This document shows, in pieces, positions 1 to 6,929 of a stretch of DNA of 9,904 nucleotides. The notes under the pieces are model-generated. The model was not told the origin of the DNA. It worked only from the letters and a program-made list of their open reading frames with translations, and made no database searches. Both the position numbers and the translations under genes were made by a program. Each line of letters begins with the position of its first letter. Position 1 is the first letter of the stretch. This DNA comes from an uncultured Lachnospiraceae bacterium (GTDB lineage Bacteria; Bacillota; Clostridia; Lachnospirales; Lachnospiraceae): the NCBI GenBank assembly GCA_905236925.1, contig CAJOQS010000153.1:1-9904 (forward strand). Reading direction: 5' to 3'.

Positions 1-564
1 AGTCCTTCCGATCAGCCCTATTCGAAGACCGGCGTTTTTGAGACATGGAAGAAGAGGATTCCCTGGCTTCTCCTGCTGATGATCTCCGCAACCTTTACCG
101 GAATGATCATCTCCAAATATGAGGAAGCCTTGAGTGCCTGCATCGTTCTTACTTCGTTCATTCCCATGCTTACGGATACTGCCGGTAACAGCGGAAGCCA
201 GGCATCGGTTTCGATAATCCGTGCGCTCTCGCTTGATGAGATCGAGTTTTCCGACCTTCCGAAGGTTATCTGGAAGGAAATGAGAGTTTCGCTGCTCGTC
301 GGAGTTACTCTGGCTGTGACGAACTTCTTCAAGCTTCTTCTTGTTGAGCAGGTCGCTCCGATCATCGCGTTTGTAGTATGCCTTACTCTTGTAGTTACCG
401 TTTTTGCCGCAAAGCTGCTGGGCTGCTCACTCCCCATGATCGTTAAGAAACTGGGCTTTGACCCCGCAGTAACCGCGTCGCCTCTGATCACTACGATCGT
501 TGACGCGCTTTCAATCCTGATCTACTTCAAATTTGCTGTTTTGCTTCTTGGCATTTCAGTGTAA
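1..564 (+). CDS. mgtE: Magnesium transporter MgtE, C-terminal membrane domain (5' end outside window)
   Basis: The frame is open from base 1 to a TAA at 562-564, so the gene enters from the left; 187 codons are visible. They cover what looks like the whole MgtE membrane domain: about five hydrophobic segments, the motif PMLTDTAGNSGSQ followed by an arginine-containing RALSLDEI stretch, and a final helix with SPLITTIVDAL. Both motifs are hallmarks of MgtE channels, where the conserved Asp of the last helix (visible codon 168) lines the Mg2+ pore. The family is a homodimeric, Mg2+-gated uptake channel of the inner membrane. The N-terminal superhelical and CBS sensor domains must lie upstream and cannot be assessed. 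The stop lies 24 bases before argS with no terminator between, so co-transcription is likely. The first in-frame ATG (79) falls inside the first membrane segment and is not a credible start. Confidence 0.93.
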   Translation, partial: SPSDQPYSKTGVFETWKKRIPWLLLLMISATFTGMIISKYEEALSACIVLTSFIPMLTDTAGNSGSQASVSIIRALSLDEIEFSDLPKVIWKEMRVSLLVGVTLAVTNFFKLLLVEQVAPIIAFVVCLTLVVTVFAAKLLGCSLPMIVKKLGFDPAVTASPLITTIVDALSILIYFKFAVLLLGISV

Positions 565-588
565 ATATGTTCCGGAGGAATAAGTACT

Positions 589-2391
589 ATGAAAACCATT
601 CTTGAATTAATAACCGATAAGCTCAAGGCTGCTTTTGCCGAGTGCGGTTATGAAGAAAAATACGGCATTGCCGGTGTGTCGAACAGACCCGACCTTTGCC
701 AGTTCCAGTGCAACGGAGCGCTTGCTCTGGCGAAGCAGTACCATAAGGCGCCGATCGCGATAGCAGGCGAGATAGCAGAGAAGGTTTCATCCGATCCCTT
801 CTTCTCAAAGGTAGAGGCCGTTAATCCGGGCTTCCTGAATATCAGCATCTCACCTAAGGCCCTTGCAGATTATCTTGAGGAAATGGCAACCGCAGAAAAC
901 CTTGGATATGTTCCCGCCGGAACCGGTAAGACCGCAATCGTAGACTACGGCGGAGCTAATGTTGCGAAGCCGCTTCATGTCGGACATCTGCGCCCGGCAA
1001 TAATCGGAGAGAGCGTTAAGCGGATGCTTGCGTTTGACGGCTATGAGGCGATCGGAGACGTTCATCTCGGGGACTGGGGACTTCCGATGGGGCTTATCAT
1101 AACCGAATGCAGGGTTAGATATCCCGACCTCCCGTATTTTGACGAGAGCTATACAGGCGAATATCCCAAGGAGCCGCCTTTTACTATTTCTGACCTTGAA
1201 CAGATATATCCTTATGCGAGTGCTTATTCAAAGGAGCATGAGGAATACCGCGAGGCTGCACATGAGGCAACCGCGCAGCTTCAGGCCGGTCACAGGGGCT
1301 ACCGTGCTCTGTGGCAGCATATACTGAATGTATCAAAGACCGACCTTAAGAAGAACTATGACAATCTTAACGTTCACTTCGAACTCTGGAACGGTGAATC
1401 GGATGCGGATCATCTGATCGGACCCATGGTCGAGGATCTGAAAAAGCGCGGTATAGCGCATATCAGTGAAGGCGCTGTGGTTGTAGATGTCAAGGAGGAG
1501 ACCGACAAGAAGGAAATGCCTCCCTGCATCCTTGTCAAGTCCGACGGAGCTGCAATCTATGCTTCGACGGACCTTGCTACACTTATCGACAGAGAAGCCA
1601 AGTATAAGCCCGATAAGGTCATTTATGTTGTTGATAAGCGTCAGGGACTCCATTTCGAGCAGGTCTTCAGAACCGCGCGCAAGGCCGGGATCGTTCGTCC
1701 CGAAACAGAACTGTTCTTCCTTGGCAACGGAACGATGAACGGAAGCGACGGAACGCCCTTTAAAACGCGTGACGGCGGCGTAATGAGGCTTGAATACCTG
1801 ATCCGTGATATATCCGCGAAGGTTCTTGAGAAGATGTCCGACCGTGACATGGCAGCGGACGAGGCCGAGGAGATATCCGGCATCGTTGGTCTGGCAGCAC
1901 TTAAATACGGCGATCTCTCAAACCAGGCAACCAAGGATTATGTGTTTGATGTGGACAGATTTGCTTCCTTTGAGGGAAATACAGGTCCCTACATCCTTTA
2001 TACGATGGTCAGGATCAAATCGATCCTCGAGAAGGTTGCGGCCGCGGAGGGTACCGGAACCGATAAGATCCGCAATGATGTCGCATTCGGAGAAAACATG
2101 CTCGGTGTGACCGACAGAACCTACGGCGAGAGCGAGTTTGGACTTATGCTGGCTCTTACGGGATTTGCTGAGTCTGTTCATAAGGCGGTTGAAGAATATG
2201 CTCCCCACAAGATCTGCTCATACATTTACGATCTTGCGAACGCGTTCAATACCTTCTATCACGACAACCGCATCCTTACACAGGAAGACAAGTCAGTTCA
2301 GAAGGAGTGGATCGCTCTTATCGTGCTTGTGCTTGAAGCGCTTGAGAAGTGCCTTGATCTACTTGCGATTAATGTACCGGAGAAGATGTAA
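589..2391 (+). CDS. argS: Arginyl-tRNA synthetase (class I)
   Basis: This 600-residue protein is close to the usual ArgS length of 550-600. It charges tRNA-Arg with arginine using ATP in the cytoplasm. Domains in order are an N-terminal Add-1 type tRNA-recognition domain (about 1-95), a Rossmann catalytic core with the HIGH-type motif HVGH at 130-133 inside GGANVAKPLHVGHLRPA, and a C-terminal DALR-type helical anticodon-binding domain (from about 460, with GPYILYTMVRI at 466-476). As in most ArgS enzymes there is no canonical KMSKS; the loop PFKTRDGG at 390-397 occupies its place. The ATG at 589 has GGAGG at 574-578. The gene follows mgtE by 24 bases and precedes the ATPase gene by 25 bases to its preferred start, suggesting one transcript. 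The gap is too short for a T-box leader, so any tRNA-responsive control would be further upstream. Confidence 0.97.
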   Translation: MKTILELITDKLKAAFAECGYEEKYGIAGVSNRPDLCQFQCNGALALAKQYHKAPIAIAGEIAEKVSSDPFFSKVEAVNPGFLNISISPKALADYLEEMATAENLGYVPAGTGKTAIVDYGGANVAKPLHVGHLRPAIIGESVKRMLAFDGYEAIGDVHLGDWGLPMGLIITECRVRYPDLPYFDESYTGEYPKEPPFTISDLEQIYPYASAYSKEHEEYREAAHEATAQLQAGHRGYRALWQHILNVSKTDLKKNYDNLNVHFELWNGESDADHLIGPMVEDLKKRGIAHISEGAVVVDVKEETDKKEMPPCILVKSDGAAIYASTDLATLIDREAKYKPDKVIYVVDKRQGLHFEQVFRTARKAGIVRPETELFFLGNGTMNGSDGTPFKTRDGGVMRLEYLIRDISAKVLEKMSDRDMAADEAEEISGIVGLAALKYGDLSNQATKDYVFDVDRFASFEGNTGPYILYTMVRIKSILEKVAAAEGTGTDKIRNDVAFGENMLGVTDRTYGESEFGLMLALTGFAESVHKAVEEYAPHKICSYIYDLANAFNTFYHDNRILTQEDKSVQKEWIALIVLVLEALEKCLDLLAINVPEKM

Positions 2392-2416
2392 TTAAGTATC
2401 CAAGAGGAGATACATG

Positions 2417-3724
2417 ATGTTTATTGGGCGTAAAGAAGAATTAAAGCAGCTGGAGAATATTTACGCGAACGAACACAGTAATGTCCTTATAATCTACGGA
2501 AGGGCCGGAATAGGCAAGACCACCCTTGCGCTGAAGTTCTGCGAGAATAAGGAATATCTGTATTACAGGGCAAACGAGGTCAGTGAGGAGGAACAGACTT
2601 CGCTTCTCGAAAAAGCCGTTATCGGCAGGATGATGGCGGATTCGGAGCGCAAGAAGGTCCTCATCATCGACGAGTTCAGGTTTGCCGTTTTCCCGGGGCT
2701 TAAGGAAAAGCTGATAAAGCTTATCTCCCAGGAGGAACGCTTCGGACGCTATATGGTCCTTCTGCTTTCTTCGTCCACCAACTGGGTCGAGAATTCGATG
2801 GTGGCCGAGAATAAGGATTTTGTACGCTATGTAACAGGTATTTTCAAGATAAAAGAGCTTTCCTTCGCCGAAACGGTCGAATGGTTCCCGAAATCAACGG
2901 CAGCCGATTGCGTCGTCATCAGGGGCATCATGGGCGGTGTTCCCAAGTATTTGAAGTACTGGCAGGAAAACAGAAGAGTAAGAGAGAATCTTCTTGCACT
3001 GTTCTTTGCGCCCGACGCGCCCCTGCTGACCGAAGCGGAGTATCTGCTGAAACTCGAACTCAGGGAGCTTACGGCCTACAATACGATACTCACGGCCCTT
3101 GCATCCGGCAGGAACAAGCTGAACGACATCTACGAATACACCGGCTTCGGGAGAGCGAAGATAAGTGTTTATCTTAAGAACCTTTCCGAGATGGATATCG
3201 TTGAAAAGGTCTACTCCGTAAATGTAAGGAATTCGGAGAATACTAAAAAGGGCGTGTACAGGATCAAGGACAATTTCCTGAATTTTTATTACGCCTATGT
3301 ATTTCCCAACATTTCGGAAATCGAAAGCGGACAGGGAAAAACAGTTTACAGCAAGGCTCTTATTCCGGATTTTGACAGATTCATGCGCAAGAGCTTTTCC
3401 GAGGTCTGCCGTGAATATCTTGAGATAATGTCAAAATTCAAGAAGCTGGGCAGGAATTATAACGAATGGCACTGCTGGTACGGGAAGAAGGGGATTCTCG
3501 ACATAATCGGCCGTGATCAGGAGCAGAACATGCTTGTTGGAATGTGCTATTATTCCGACAGTCCCGCCGATTACGAGCTTCTTGAGGAGTTTAAATCGCT
3601 TATCGAGGAGGCCGGCATACGTCCGAAGAAGCTGTGCCTGTTCAGTAAGAACGGTTTTGAACCCGAACTCCTCGGATACGCAAGAGATGAAAATATCATG
3701 ACAGTTTCTCTTAACGATCTCTGA
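2417..3724 (+). CDS. Archaeal-type P-loop ATPase with DUF234-like C-terminus (degenerate nuclease core)
   Basis: A 435-residue protein of the ATPase_2/DUF234 type, common in archaea and Clostridia. The opening MFIGRKEELKQLE is typical, followed by Walker A GRAGIGKTT at 28-36, Walker B VLIIDEF with D85-E86, and a sensor-1-like LLLSSSTN. A winged-helix region follows (about 215-275) and then a DUF234-like region (about 290-425) containing FSEVCREYL. DUF234 belongs to the PD-(D/E)XK nuclease superfamily, usually with a pattern like (E/I)D-x(n)-GECK. Here the matching stretches read ILDII (D362) and VGMCYY (376-379), so the Glu and Lys of the ExK pair are replaced by Met and Tyr. I infer nuclease activity is lost; the cellular role is unknown. 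Two adjacent ATGs exist (2414 and 2417). AGGAG at 2405-2409 is 4 bases from the first and 7 from the second, so I prefer 2417. Confidence 0.85.
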   Translation: MFIGRKEELKQLENIYANEHSNVLIIYGRAGIGKTTLALKFCENKEYLYYRANEVSEEEQTSLLEKAVIGRMMADSERKKVLIIDEFRFAVFPGLKEKLIKLISQEERFGRYMVLLLSSSTNWVENSMVAENKDFVRYVTGIFKIKELSFAETVEWFPKSTAADCVVIRGIMGGVPKYLKYWQENRRVRENLLALFFAPDAPLLTEAEYLLKLELRELTAYNTILTALASGRNKLNDIYEYTGFGRAKISVYLKNLSEMDIVEKVYSVNVRNSENTKKGVYRIKDNFLNFYYAYVFPNISEIESGQGKTVYSKALIPDFDRFMRKSFSEVCREYLEIMSKFKKLGRNYNEWHCWYGKKGILDIIGRDQEQNMLVGMCYYSDSPADYELLEEFKSLIEEAGIRPKKLCLFSKNGFEPELLGYARDENIMTVSLNDL

Positions 3725-3730
3725 TGATAA

Positions 3731-3759
3731 TTGACATTGTATTTGCGTATTGCTAGAAT
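3731..3759 (+). promoter_or_regulatory. Sigma-A-type promoter of the SH3b gene, extended -10
   Basis: A perfect -35 box TTGACA (3731-3736) is followed by a 17-base spacer and TAGAAT (3754-3759), with TGC directly before it, giving an extended -10 element. Transcription should start near 3766, leaving a leader of only about 18 bases that carries GGGAGG at 3771-3776. The promoter begins 6 bases after the end of the ATPase gene. No terminator separates them, so read-through from upstream may add to expression. Confidence 0.8.
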
Positions 3760-3783
3760 AATTAATATATGGGAGGTTTTAGC

Positions 3784-4839
3784 ATGAACTTTTTCAGAAA
3801 AGCTGTAAAAGCGGTTCTTTTAAAATATATCATGGTAGCGGCTCTTGCCGCTGCTGTACTTGGTTTTTCATCCGGCACTCAGGCAGGGGCAGAGGAGAAT
3901 GCCGAGGATTTCGTTTATTATGTCGGAACCGCAAACGGAACCGTTAATGTCCGTTCGGGGCCCGGCGTTGAATATGACCAGCTGACCGATGCTGCAGGCA
4001 ACAAGATCAAGCTTTCCGCCCAGGAGGAAGTTGTCATCATAGGTGAGGCTGCTTCTTCGGAAGGCAAGATCTGGTATAACATCAAGTTTGAGCGTGAAGG
4101 TGTTGAATACAAGGGTTATGCTACAAGCTCCTATGTATCAAAGGATGAGTCAAGAACCATCACACCCACTCCTACACCTACTCCGGAGCCTACACCCACA
4201 CCTACACCCACTCCCGAACCCACACCCGAGCCTACTGCGGAGCCTACGCCCACACAGCCGCTGGTTCCCGAGAACACCGAGAAGGGCAACAGCCGTGAGG
4301 AGATCCTTAAGACCATCCTTATCGTTATCGGAGTCGCTGTTGTAGTTCTTATCGGACTGATTGTCTTCAAGCTTGTTTCCGACAGAAGACCCGGCCGCGG
4401 CGATGCAGCATCGAAGAAGGTTGACAAGCTCAGAAAGCTTAATATCGATAATCATGACAGCGGCAGGAAGGTACCACAGATCAAGAAGCTGGACACCGAT
4501 TCTTCCGTTGCGGAAGAGGTTCGTCAGGATGTTTATTACAAGCGCAGCACCATGACCGAGGATGACATCCGCAAGAACGCCGAGAAGGATACCGACGAGA
4601 GACGTGCATTAAGAGCCGCGATCGACCGCCTTCAGGAGCATGACATCGTATATCATACAACATACGGTGAAGGTGAGGTATTCGACAACTCCGATGTTAA
4701 GCTCATAGAGGTTCGTTTCGGCAACGATATGCGTTTTCTGAAGAAGGATCAGCTCGTTGCCAAGAAGGAGCTTCTTCTGATCGATGACGAGGATCAGTCG
4801 ATCGCAAAGAGAAGAAACAGAAGAAAGACTACAAAGTAA
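3784..4839 (+). CDS. Membrane-anchored SH3b protein with Thr-Pro linker and cytoplasmic Tudor-like domain
   Basis: A 351-residue protein I cannot name. An N-terminal signal-like segment (charged residues 5-14, hydrophobic 16-28, possible AGA cleavage after 36) is followed by a bacterial SH3 domain at about 44-118 (NVRSGPG at 55-61, YATSSYV at 112-118), a fold that often binds cell wall. Next come a Thr/Pro/Glu linker (127-157), a transmembrane helix (about 177-198) and a basic, charged cytoplasmic tail. Residues 286-330 (HDIVYHTTYGEGEVF, then IEVRF) resemble the small beta-barrel at the end of PcrA/UvrD helicases and end in a Lys/Arg-rich stretch; that link is my inference. If the signal is cleaved the protein is type I; if not, it spans the membrane twice. 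An in-frame ATG at 3769 overlaps the GGGAGG ribosome binding site (3771-3776), so the start is 3784, 7 bases downstream of it. Confidence 0.85.
   Translation: MNFFRKAVKAVLLKYIMVAALAAAVLGFSSGTQAGAEENAEDFVYYVGTANGTVNVRSGPGVEYDQLTDAAGNKIKLSAQEEVVIIGEAASSEGKIWYNIKFEREGVEYKGYATSSYVSKDESRTITPTPTPTPEPTPTPTPTPEPTPEPTAEPTPTQPLVPENTEKGNSREEILKTILIVIGVAVVVLIGLIVFKLVSDRRPGRGDAASKKVDKLRKLNIDNHDSGRKVPQIKKLDTDSSVAEEVRQDVYYKRSTMTEDDIRKNAEKDTDERRALRAAIDRLQEHDIVYHTTYGEGEVFDNSDVKLIEVRFGNDMRFLKKDQLVAKKELLLIDDEDQSIAKRRNRRKTTK
4162..4254 (+). repeat. Thr-Pro / Glu-Pro coding repeat
   Basis: About 31 codons of alternating Thr-Pro and Glu-Pro, written with ACA/ACT/ACC + CCC/CCT/CCG units (hexamer period). The repeat encodes the extended linker between the SH3b domain and the membrane helix. 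It also produces long spurious open frames on the opposite strand rich in Gly-Val and Gly-Ser. Gain or loss of six-base units would stay in frame and alter only linker length. Confidence 0.85.
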
Positions 4840-4850
4840 TTAAAAAATAA

Positions 4851-4888
4851 AGGGCTGCCGCTCAATGATATGAGAGGCAGCCCTTTTT
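4851..4888. terminator. Bidirectional rho-independent terminator between SH3b gene and argH
   Basis: AGGGCTGCC (4851-4859) pairs perfectly with GGCAGCCCT (4876-4884). After one G/A mismatch the stem continues with CTCA (4861-4864) against TGAG (4871-4874), leaving the loop ATGATA. TTTTT follows on the + strand, and the A-rich stretch before the stem (4842-4851) supplies a U-tract when read from the - strand. It starts 11 bases after the SH3b stop codon and ends 4 bases before the argH stop codon, so it can serve both convergent genes. Confidence 0.93.
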
Positions 4889-4892
4889 GCCG

Positions 4893-6260
4893 TTAAAGGT
4901 ATTTACGGTATTCCTCAAGTATTTTCTTCATGGCCTCGGGCCCGGGAGCACCGATCGTATTGCGGCGCTCGACGCAGCTCCGGATAGATATTGCATCGTA
5001 GACATCGGGCTCGAATACAGGTGATATGGCTTTATAGTCCTCAATGGACATCTCATCGAGTGCAATGTTTCTTTTGAGGCAGAAGAGCACAAGCTTTCCG
5101 ACGATCGTATGGGCGTCTCTGAACGGAACGCCTTTTCCTACGAGGTAATCTGCAGCATCTGTCGCGTTTGTAAAGCCGCCGGCAGCGCTCTTAAGCATAT
5201 TCTCCTTGTTGAAGCGAAGAGTGGCGAGCATTCCGTCGAACAGTTCAAGGCAGGAGATAACAGTATCGGAAGCATCAAAGAATACCTCCTTATCTTCCTG
5301 CATATCCTTGTTATAGGCCAGAGGAAGGCCTTTAAGCGAAGTGAGCATCGACATCAGCGCACCGTAAACCCTTCCGGTCTTGCCGCGTACAAGCTCGGCG
5401 ATATCGGGATTCTTTTTCTGGGGCATTATCGAGCTTCCGGTAGAATACGCATCATCGATCTCAATGAAGCGGTATTCGTTGGTGTTCCAGATGATTATCT
5501 CCTCGCTGAAGCGGGAGAGATGCATCATGATAGTTGCAAGCGCGCTGAGAAGCTCTATGATGTAATCCCTGTCAGAAACGGAATCCATACTGTTCAGTGT
5601 TGGTCCGTCGAAGCCGAGAACCTCGGCAGTGTACTCGCGGTCAAGGGGATATGTAGTTCCTGCAAGTGCACCTGAACCCAAAGGGCAGTAGTTCATCCTT
5701 TTTCTGATGTCTGCAAGCCTTGATCGGTCACGCCTGAACATCTCAAAATAAGCTCCGAGATGGTGGGCGAGCGTTACGGGCTGGGCCTTCTGAAGATGAG
5801 TAAAGCCGGGCATGTAGGTCTGTGTATTTTCAGACATGATGCGGTACAGAGTCCCGAGCAGCTTCCTGATGACAGGATCTAGGCTGTCGATGTAGTCCCT
5901 GGTATACAGGCGCATATCAAGAGCAACCTGATCGTTGCGAGAACGTCCTGTGTGAAGCTTCTTGCCTGCTTCGCCGATTCGTGAGGTCAGCTCGGCTTCA
6001 ACGAAGCTGTGGATATCCTCGGCTGTTTCGTCGATGGCAAGTCTGCCCTGTTTGATATCCTCAAGTATTGAATCAAGGCCATTCTTTATTGCCTGTCCTT
6101 CTTCAGCGGTAATAATACCCTGTTTGGCCAGCATTCCCGCATGAGCGATGCTGCCGCGTATGTCCTGCTCAAAAAAACGTTTGTCAAAGCCGATCGATGC
6201 ATTGAACTGATATACCTGTTCGTTGGTCTCGCCGGTAAAACGTCCGCCCCAAAGCTTCAT
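4893..6260 (-). CDS. argH: Argininosuccinate lyase
   Basis: A 455-residue protein, the usual length for ArgH. It splits argininosuccinate into arginine and fumarate, the last step of arginine synthesis, as a cytoplasmic homotetramer of the aspartase/fumarase superfamily. Visible hallmarks are the start MKLWGGRF, HTGRSRNDQ at 103-111, FTHLQKAQPVT with H155, and the superfamily signature GSSIMPQKKNP at 275-285, whose loop holds the catalytic serine. All active-site blocks look intact. The start ATG (complement of 6258-6260) has AGGAG at 6270-6274, 9 bases away. No argG is adjacent: on the downstream side lies the convergent SH3b gene and on the other side the divergent zapA, so argH appears to be a single-gene transcript with its own promoter and terminator. 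Confidence 0.97.
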   Translation of the reverse strand: MKLWGGRFTGETNEQVYQFNASIGFDKRFFEQDIRGSIAHAGMLAKQGIITAEEGQAIKNGLDSILEDIKQGRLAIDETAEDIHSFVEAELTSRIGEAGKKLHTGRSRNDQVALDMRLYTRDYIDSLDPVIRKLLGTLYRIMSENTQTYMPGFTHLQKAQPVTLAHHLGAYFEMFRRDRSRLADIRKRMNYCPLGSGALAGTTYPLDREYTAEVLGFDGPTLNSMDSVSDRDYIIELLSALATIMMHLSRFSEEIIIWNTNEYRFIEIDDAYSTGSSIMPQKKNPDIAELVRGKTGRVYGALMSMLTSLKGLPLAYNKDMQEDKEVFFDASDTVISCLELFDGMLATLRFNKENMLKSAAGGFTNATDAADYLVGKGVPFRDAHTIVGKLVLFCLKRNIALDEMSIEDYKAISPVFEPDVYDAISIRSCVERRNTIGAPGPEAMKKILEEYRKYL

Positions 6261-6286
6261 ATCGAAAAGCTCCTTTTATTTTTTTA

Positions 6287-6302
6287 TTATGAACAATCAT
6301 AA
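6287..6302. promoter_or_regulatory. Perfect palindrome over argH -10 element, possible operator
   Basis: TTATGA (6287-6292) and TCATAA (6297-6302) are exact reverse complements separated by ACAA. The 16-base site covers the whole argH -10 box and the predicted start of transcription, a position where a bound repressor would block initiation. The half-sites are closer together than in the 18-base ARG box of ArgR/AhrC (TGAAT-N4-ATTCA), so it is not a good match to that regulator. The arrangement is seen; the operator role is inference, and the site is AT-rich enough to arise by chance. Confidence 0.35.
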
Positions 6303-6324
6303 CTGTATTTTGCCGGTCTTGCAA
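6296..6324 (-). promoter_or_regulatory. Candidate argH promoter
   Basis: On the - strand TTGCAA (6319-6324) is followed by exactly 17 bases and TATGAT (6296-6301), a good sigma-A -35/-10 pair. Predicted transcription starts near 6289, giving a leader of roughly 28 bases before the argH ATG with the ribosome binding site at 6270-6274. Confidence 0.65.
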
Positions 6325-6356
6325 GGCAATACTGTTAAGTTGACAAGAAAATCCTG

Positions 6357-6385
6357 TTGAAATCACGACTGTGTGTCGCTATAAT
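6357..6385 (+). promoter_or_regulatory. Sigma-A-type promoter of zapA
   Basis: TTGAAA (6357-6362), a 17-base spacer and a perfect TATAAT (6380-6385) point toward zapA. Transcription should begin near 6392, leaving a leader of about 60 bases that holds the hairpin at 6413-6434 and the ribosome binding site AGGAG at 6440-6444. It is arranged back to back with the argH promoter, with 32 bases between the two -35 boxes. Confidence 0.8.
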
Positions 6386-6412
6386 TATACTGAACGAATG
6401 TGCGGGAGAAAC

Positions 6413-6434
6413 AGATCCGGTCAGTGCCGGATCT
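6413..6434 (+). promoter_or_regulatory. Perfect hairpin in the zapA 5' leader
   Basis: AGATCCGG (6413-6420) and CCGGATCT (6427-6434) form an uninterrupted 8-bp stem with the 6-base loop TCAGTG. It lies 5 bases before the zapA ribosome binding site and has no U-tract, so it is not a terminator. It could stabilise the mRNA, affect ribosome access or, as DNA, act as a protein-binding palindrome downstream of the promoter. The structure is clear; the function is inferred. Confidence 0.5.
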
Positions 6435-6451
6435 TACAGAGGAGCAGTAAA

Positions 6452-6877
6452 ATGTTTAACAAGAAGAATGATACAGAGGTTCTTATCAATAATAAAAGAT
6501 ATACTCTTTCAGGCTTTGAGAGCGAGGAATACCTTCAGAAGATCGCGTCCTTCATAAACGGCAAGATCAACGATCTGAAACAGCAGGATGCCTACAGAAC
6601 GATGGACCATGAAATGAAGGCCGTTCTTCTTGAGATCAATCTTGCCGACGAGTATTTCAAGCTTAAGCGCCAGTTTGACGAGAGTGAGGACGACAGCGAT
6701 TCGAAGAGCAACGAGATCTACTCCTTAAAGCACGAGATCATGTCGCTTCAGACAAAGCTCGAAAAGGCCAATAAGGAGATCGAACGTCTCAGGGATCAGA
6801 ACGTCGACGAGCAGAAGAAGAACGTTAAGCTTGAGACCGAGCTTGCTTCCGAACGAAAGAAGTCATCAGGCAGATAA
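6452..6877 (+). CDS. zapA: Cell division protein ZapA
   Basis: A 141-residue protein. The N-terminal part (about 8-75, from TEVLINNKRYTLSGFESEEYL through the helix containing ALLEINLADEYFKL-type residues) matches the ZapA fold, which binds FtsZ and promotes bundling of its filaments at the division site. An acidic Ser/Asp/Glu linker (about 76-88) leads into a long heptad-rich coiled coil (about 90-137), the usual dimer/tetramer stalk. It is longer than the roughly 85-110 residues of many ZapA proteins, mainly through this C-terminal coil. The frame is open upstream to a GTG at 6371, but that lies within the promoter; the ATG at 6452 has AGGAG at 6440-6444 with a 7-base gap and follows the predicted transcript start. 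The U32 gene follows in the same direction 71 bases after the stop. Confidence 0.9.
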   Translation: MFNKKNDTEVLINNKRYTLSGFESEEYLQKIASFINGKINDLKQQDAYRTMDHEMKAVLLEINLADEYFKLKRQFDESEDDSDSKSNEIYSLKHEIMSLQTKLEKANKEIERLRDQNVDEQKKNVKLETELASERKKSSGR

Positions 6878-6898
6878 GAAGCGTTTGAAACCAGCTAT

Positions 6899-6929
6899 AA
6901 AGGCACTCTGTTAAATGCAGGGTGCTTTT
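6899..6929 (+). terminator. Terminator-like hairpin between zapA and the U32 gene
   Basis: GCACTCTG (6903-6910) pairs with CAGGGTGC (6918-6925), with a single T-G wobble and the loop TTAAATG. A-T pairs extend the base, and TTTTCTT follows the stem. This is the form of an intrinsic terminator. It ends only 7 bases before the GGAGG of the next gene, so it must either leak, act conditionally, or protect the zapA message from its 3' end. A GTG at 6922 that would lengthen the next gene lies inside this stem and is not a start. Confidence 0.7.

Noticed and set aside
564..588. Possible T-box or riboswitch controlling argS
   Set aside because: The gap between mgtE and argS is 24 bases and holds only the ribosome binding site, far too short for such an element.
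3769..3783. Upstream ATG extending the SH3b gene by five codons
   Set aside because: The extension would translate the GGGAGG ribosome binding site itself; the ATG at 3784 is 7 bases after that site.
4131..4455. Long open frames on the - strand (about 98-101 codons, rich in Gly-Val and Gly-Ser) opposite the SH3b gene
   Set aside because: They are mirror images of the Thr-Pro coding repeat, have no ribosome binding site, and overlap a well supported gene with its own promoter and terminator.
5109..5675. A 188-codon open frame on the + strand inside argH
   Set aside because: It is antisense to the conserved ArgH core, including the GSSIMPQKKNP signature region, and its translation shows no recognisable family pattern.
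6340..6345. A perfect TTGACA on the + strand before zapA as the -35 box
   Set aside because: No -10-like sequence lies 16-18 bases downstream; the TTGAAA at 6357 has exact 17-base spacing to a perfect TATAAT.
6371..6451. N-terminal extension of ZapA from a GTG at 6371
   Set aside because: It overlaps the -10 box and the leader hairpin, precedes the predicted transcript start, and the ATG at 6452 has a well placed AGGAG and begins the family fold.
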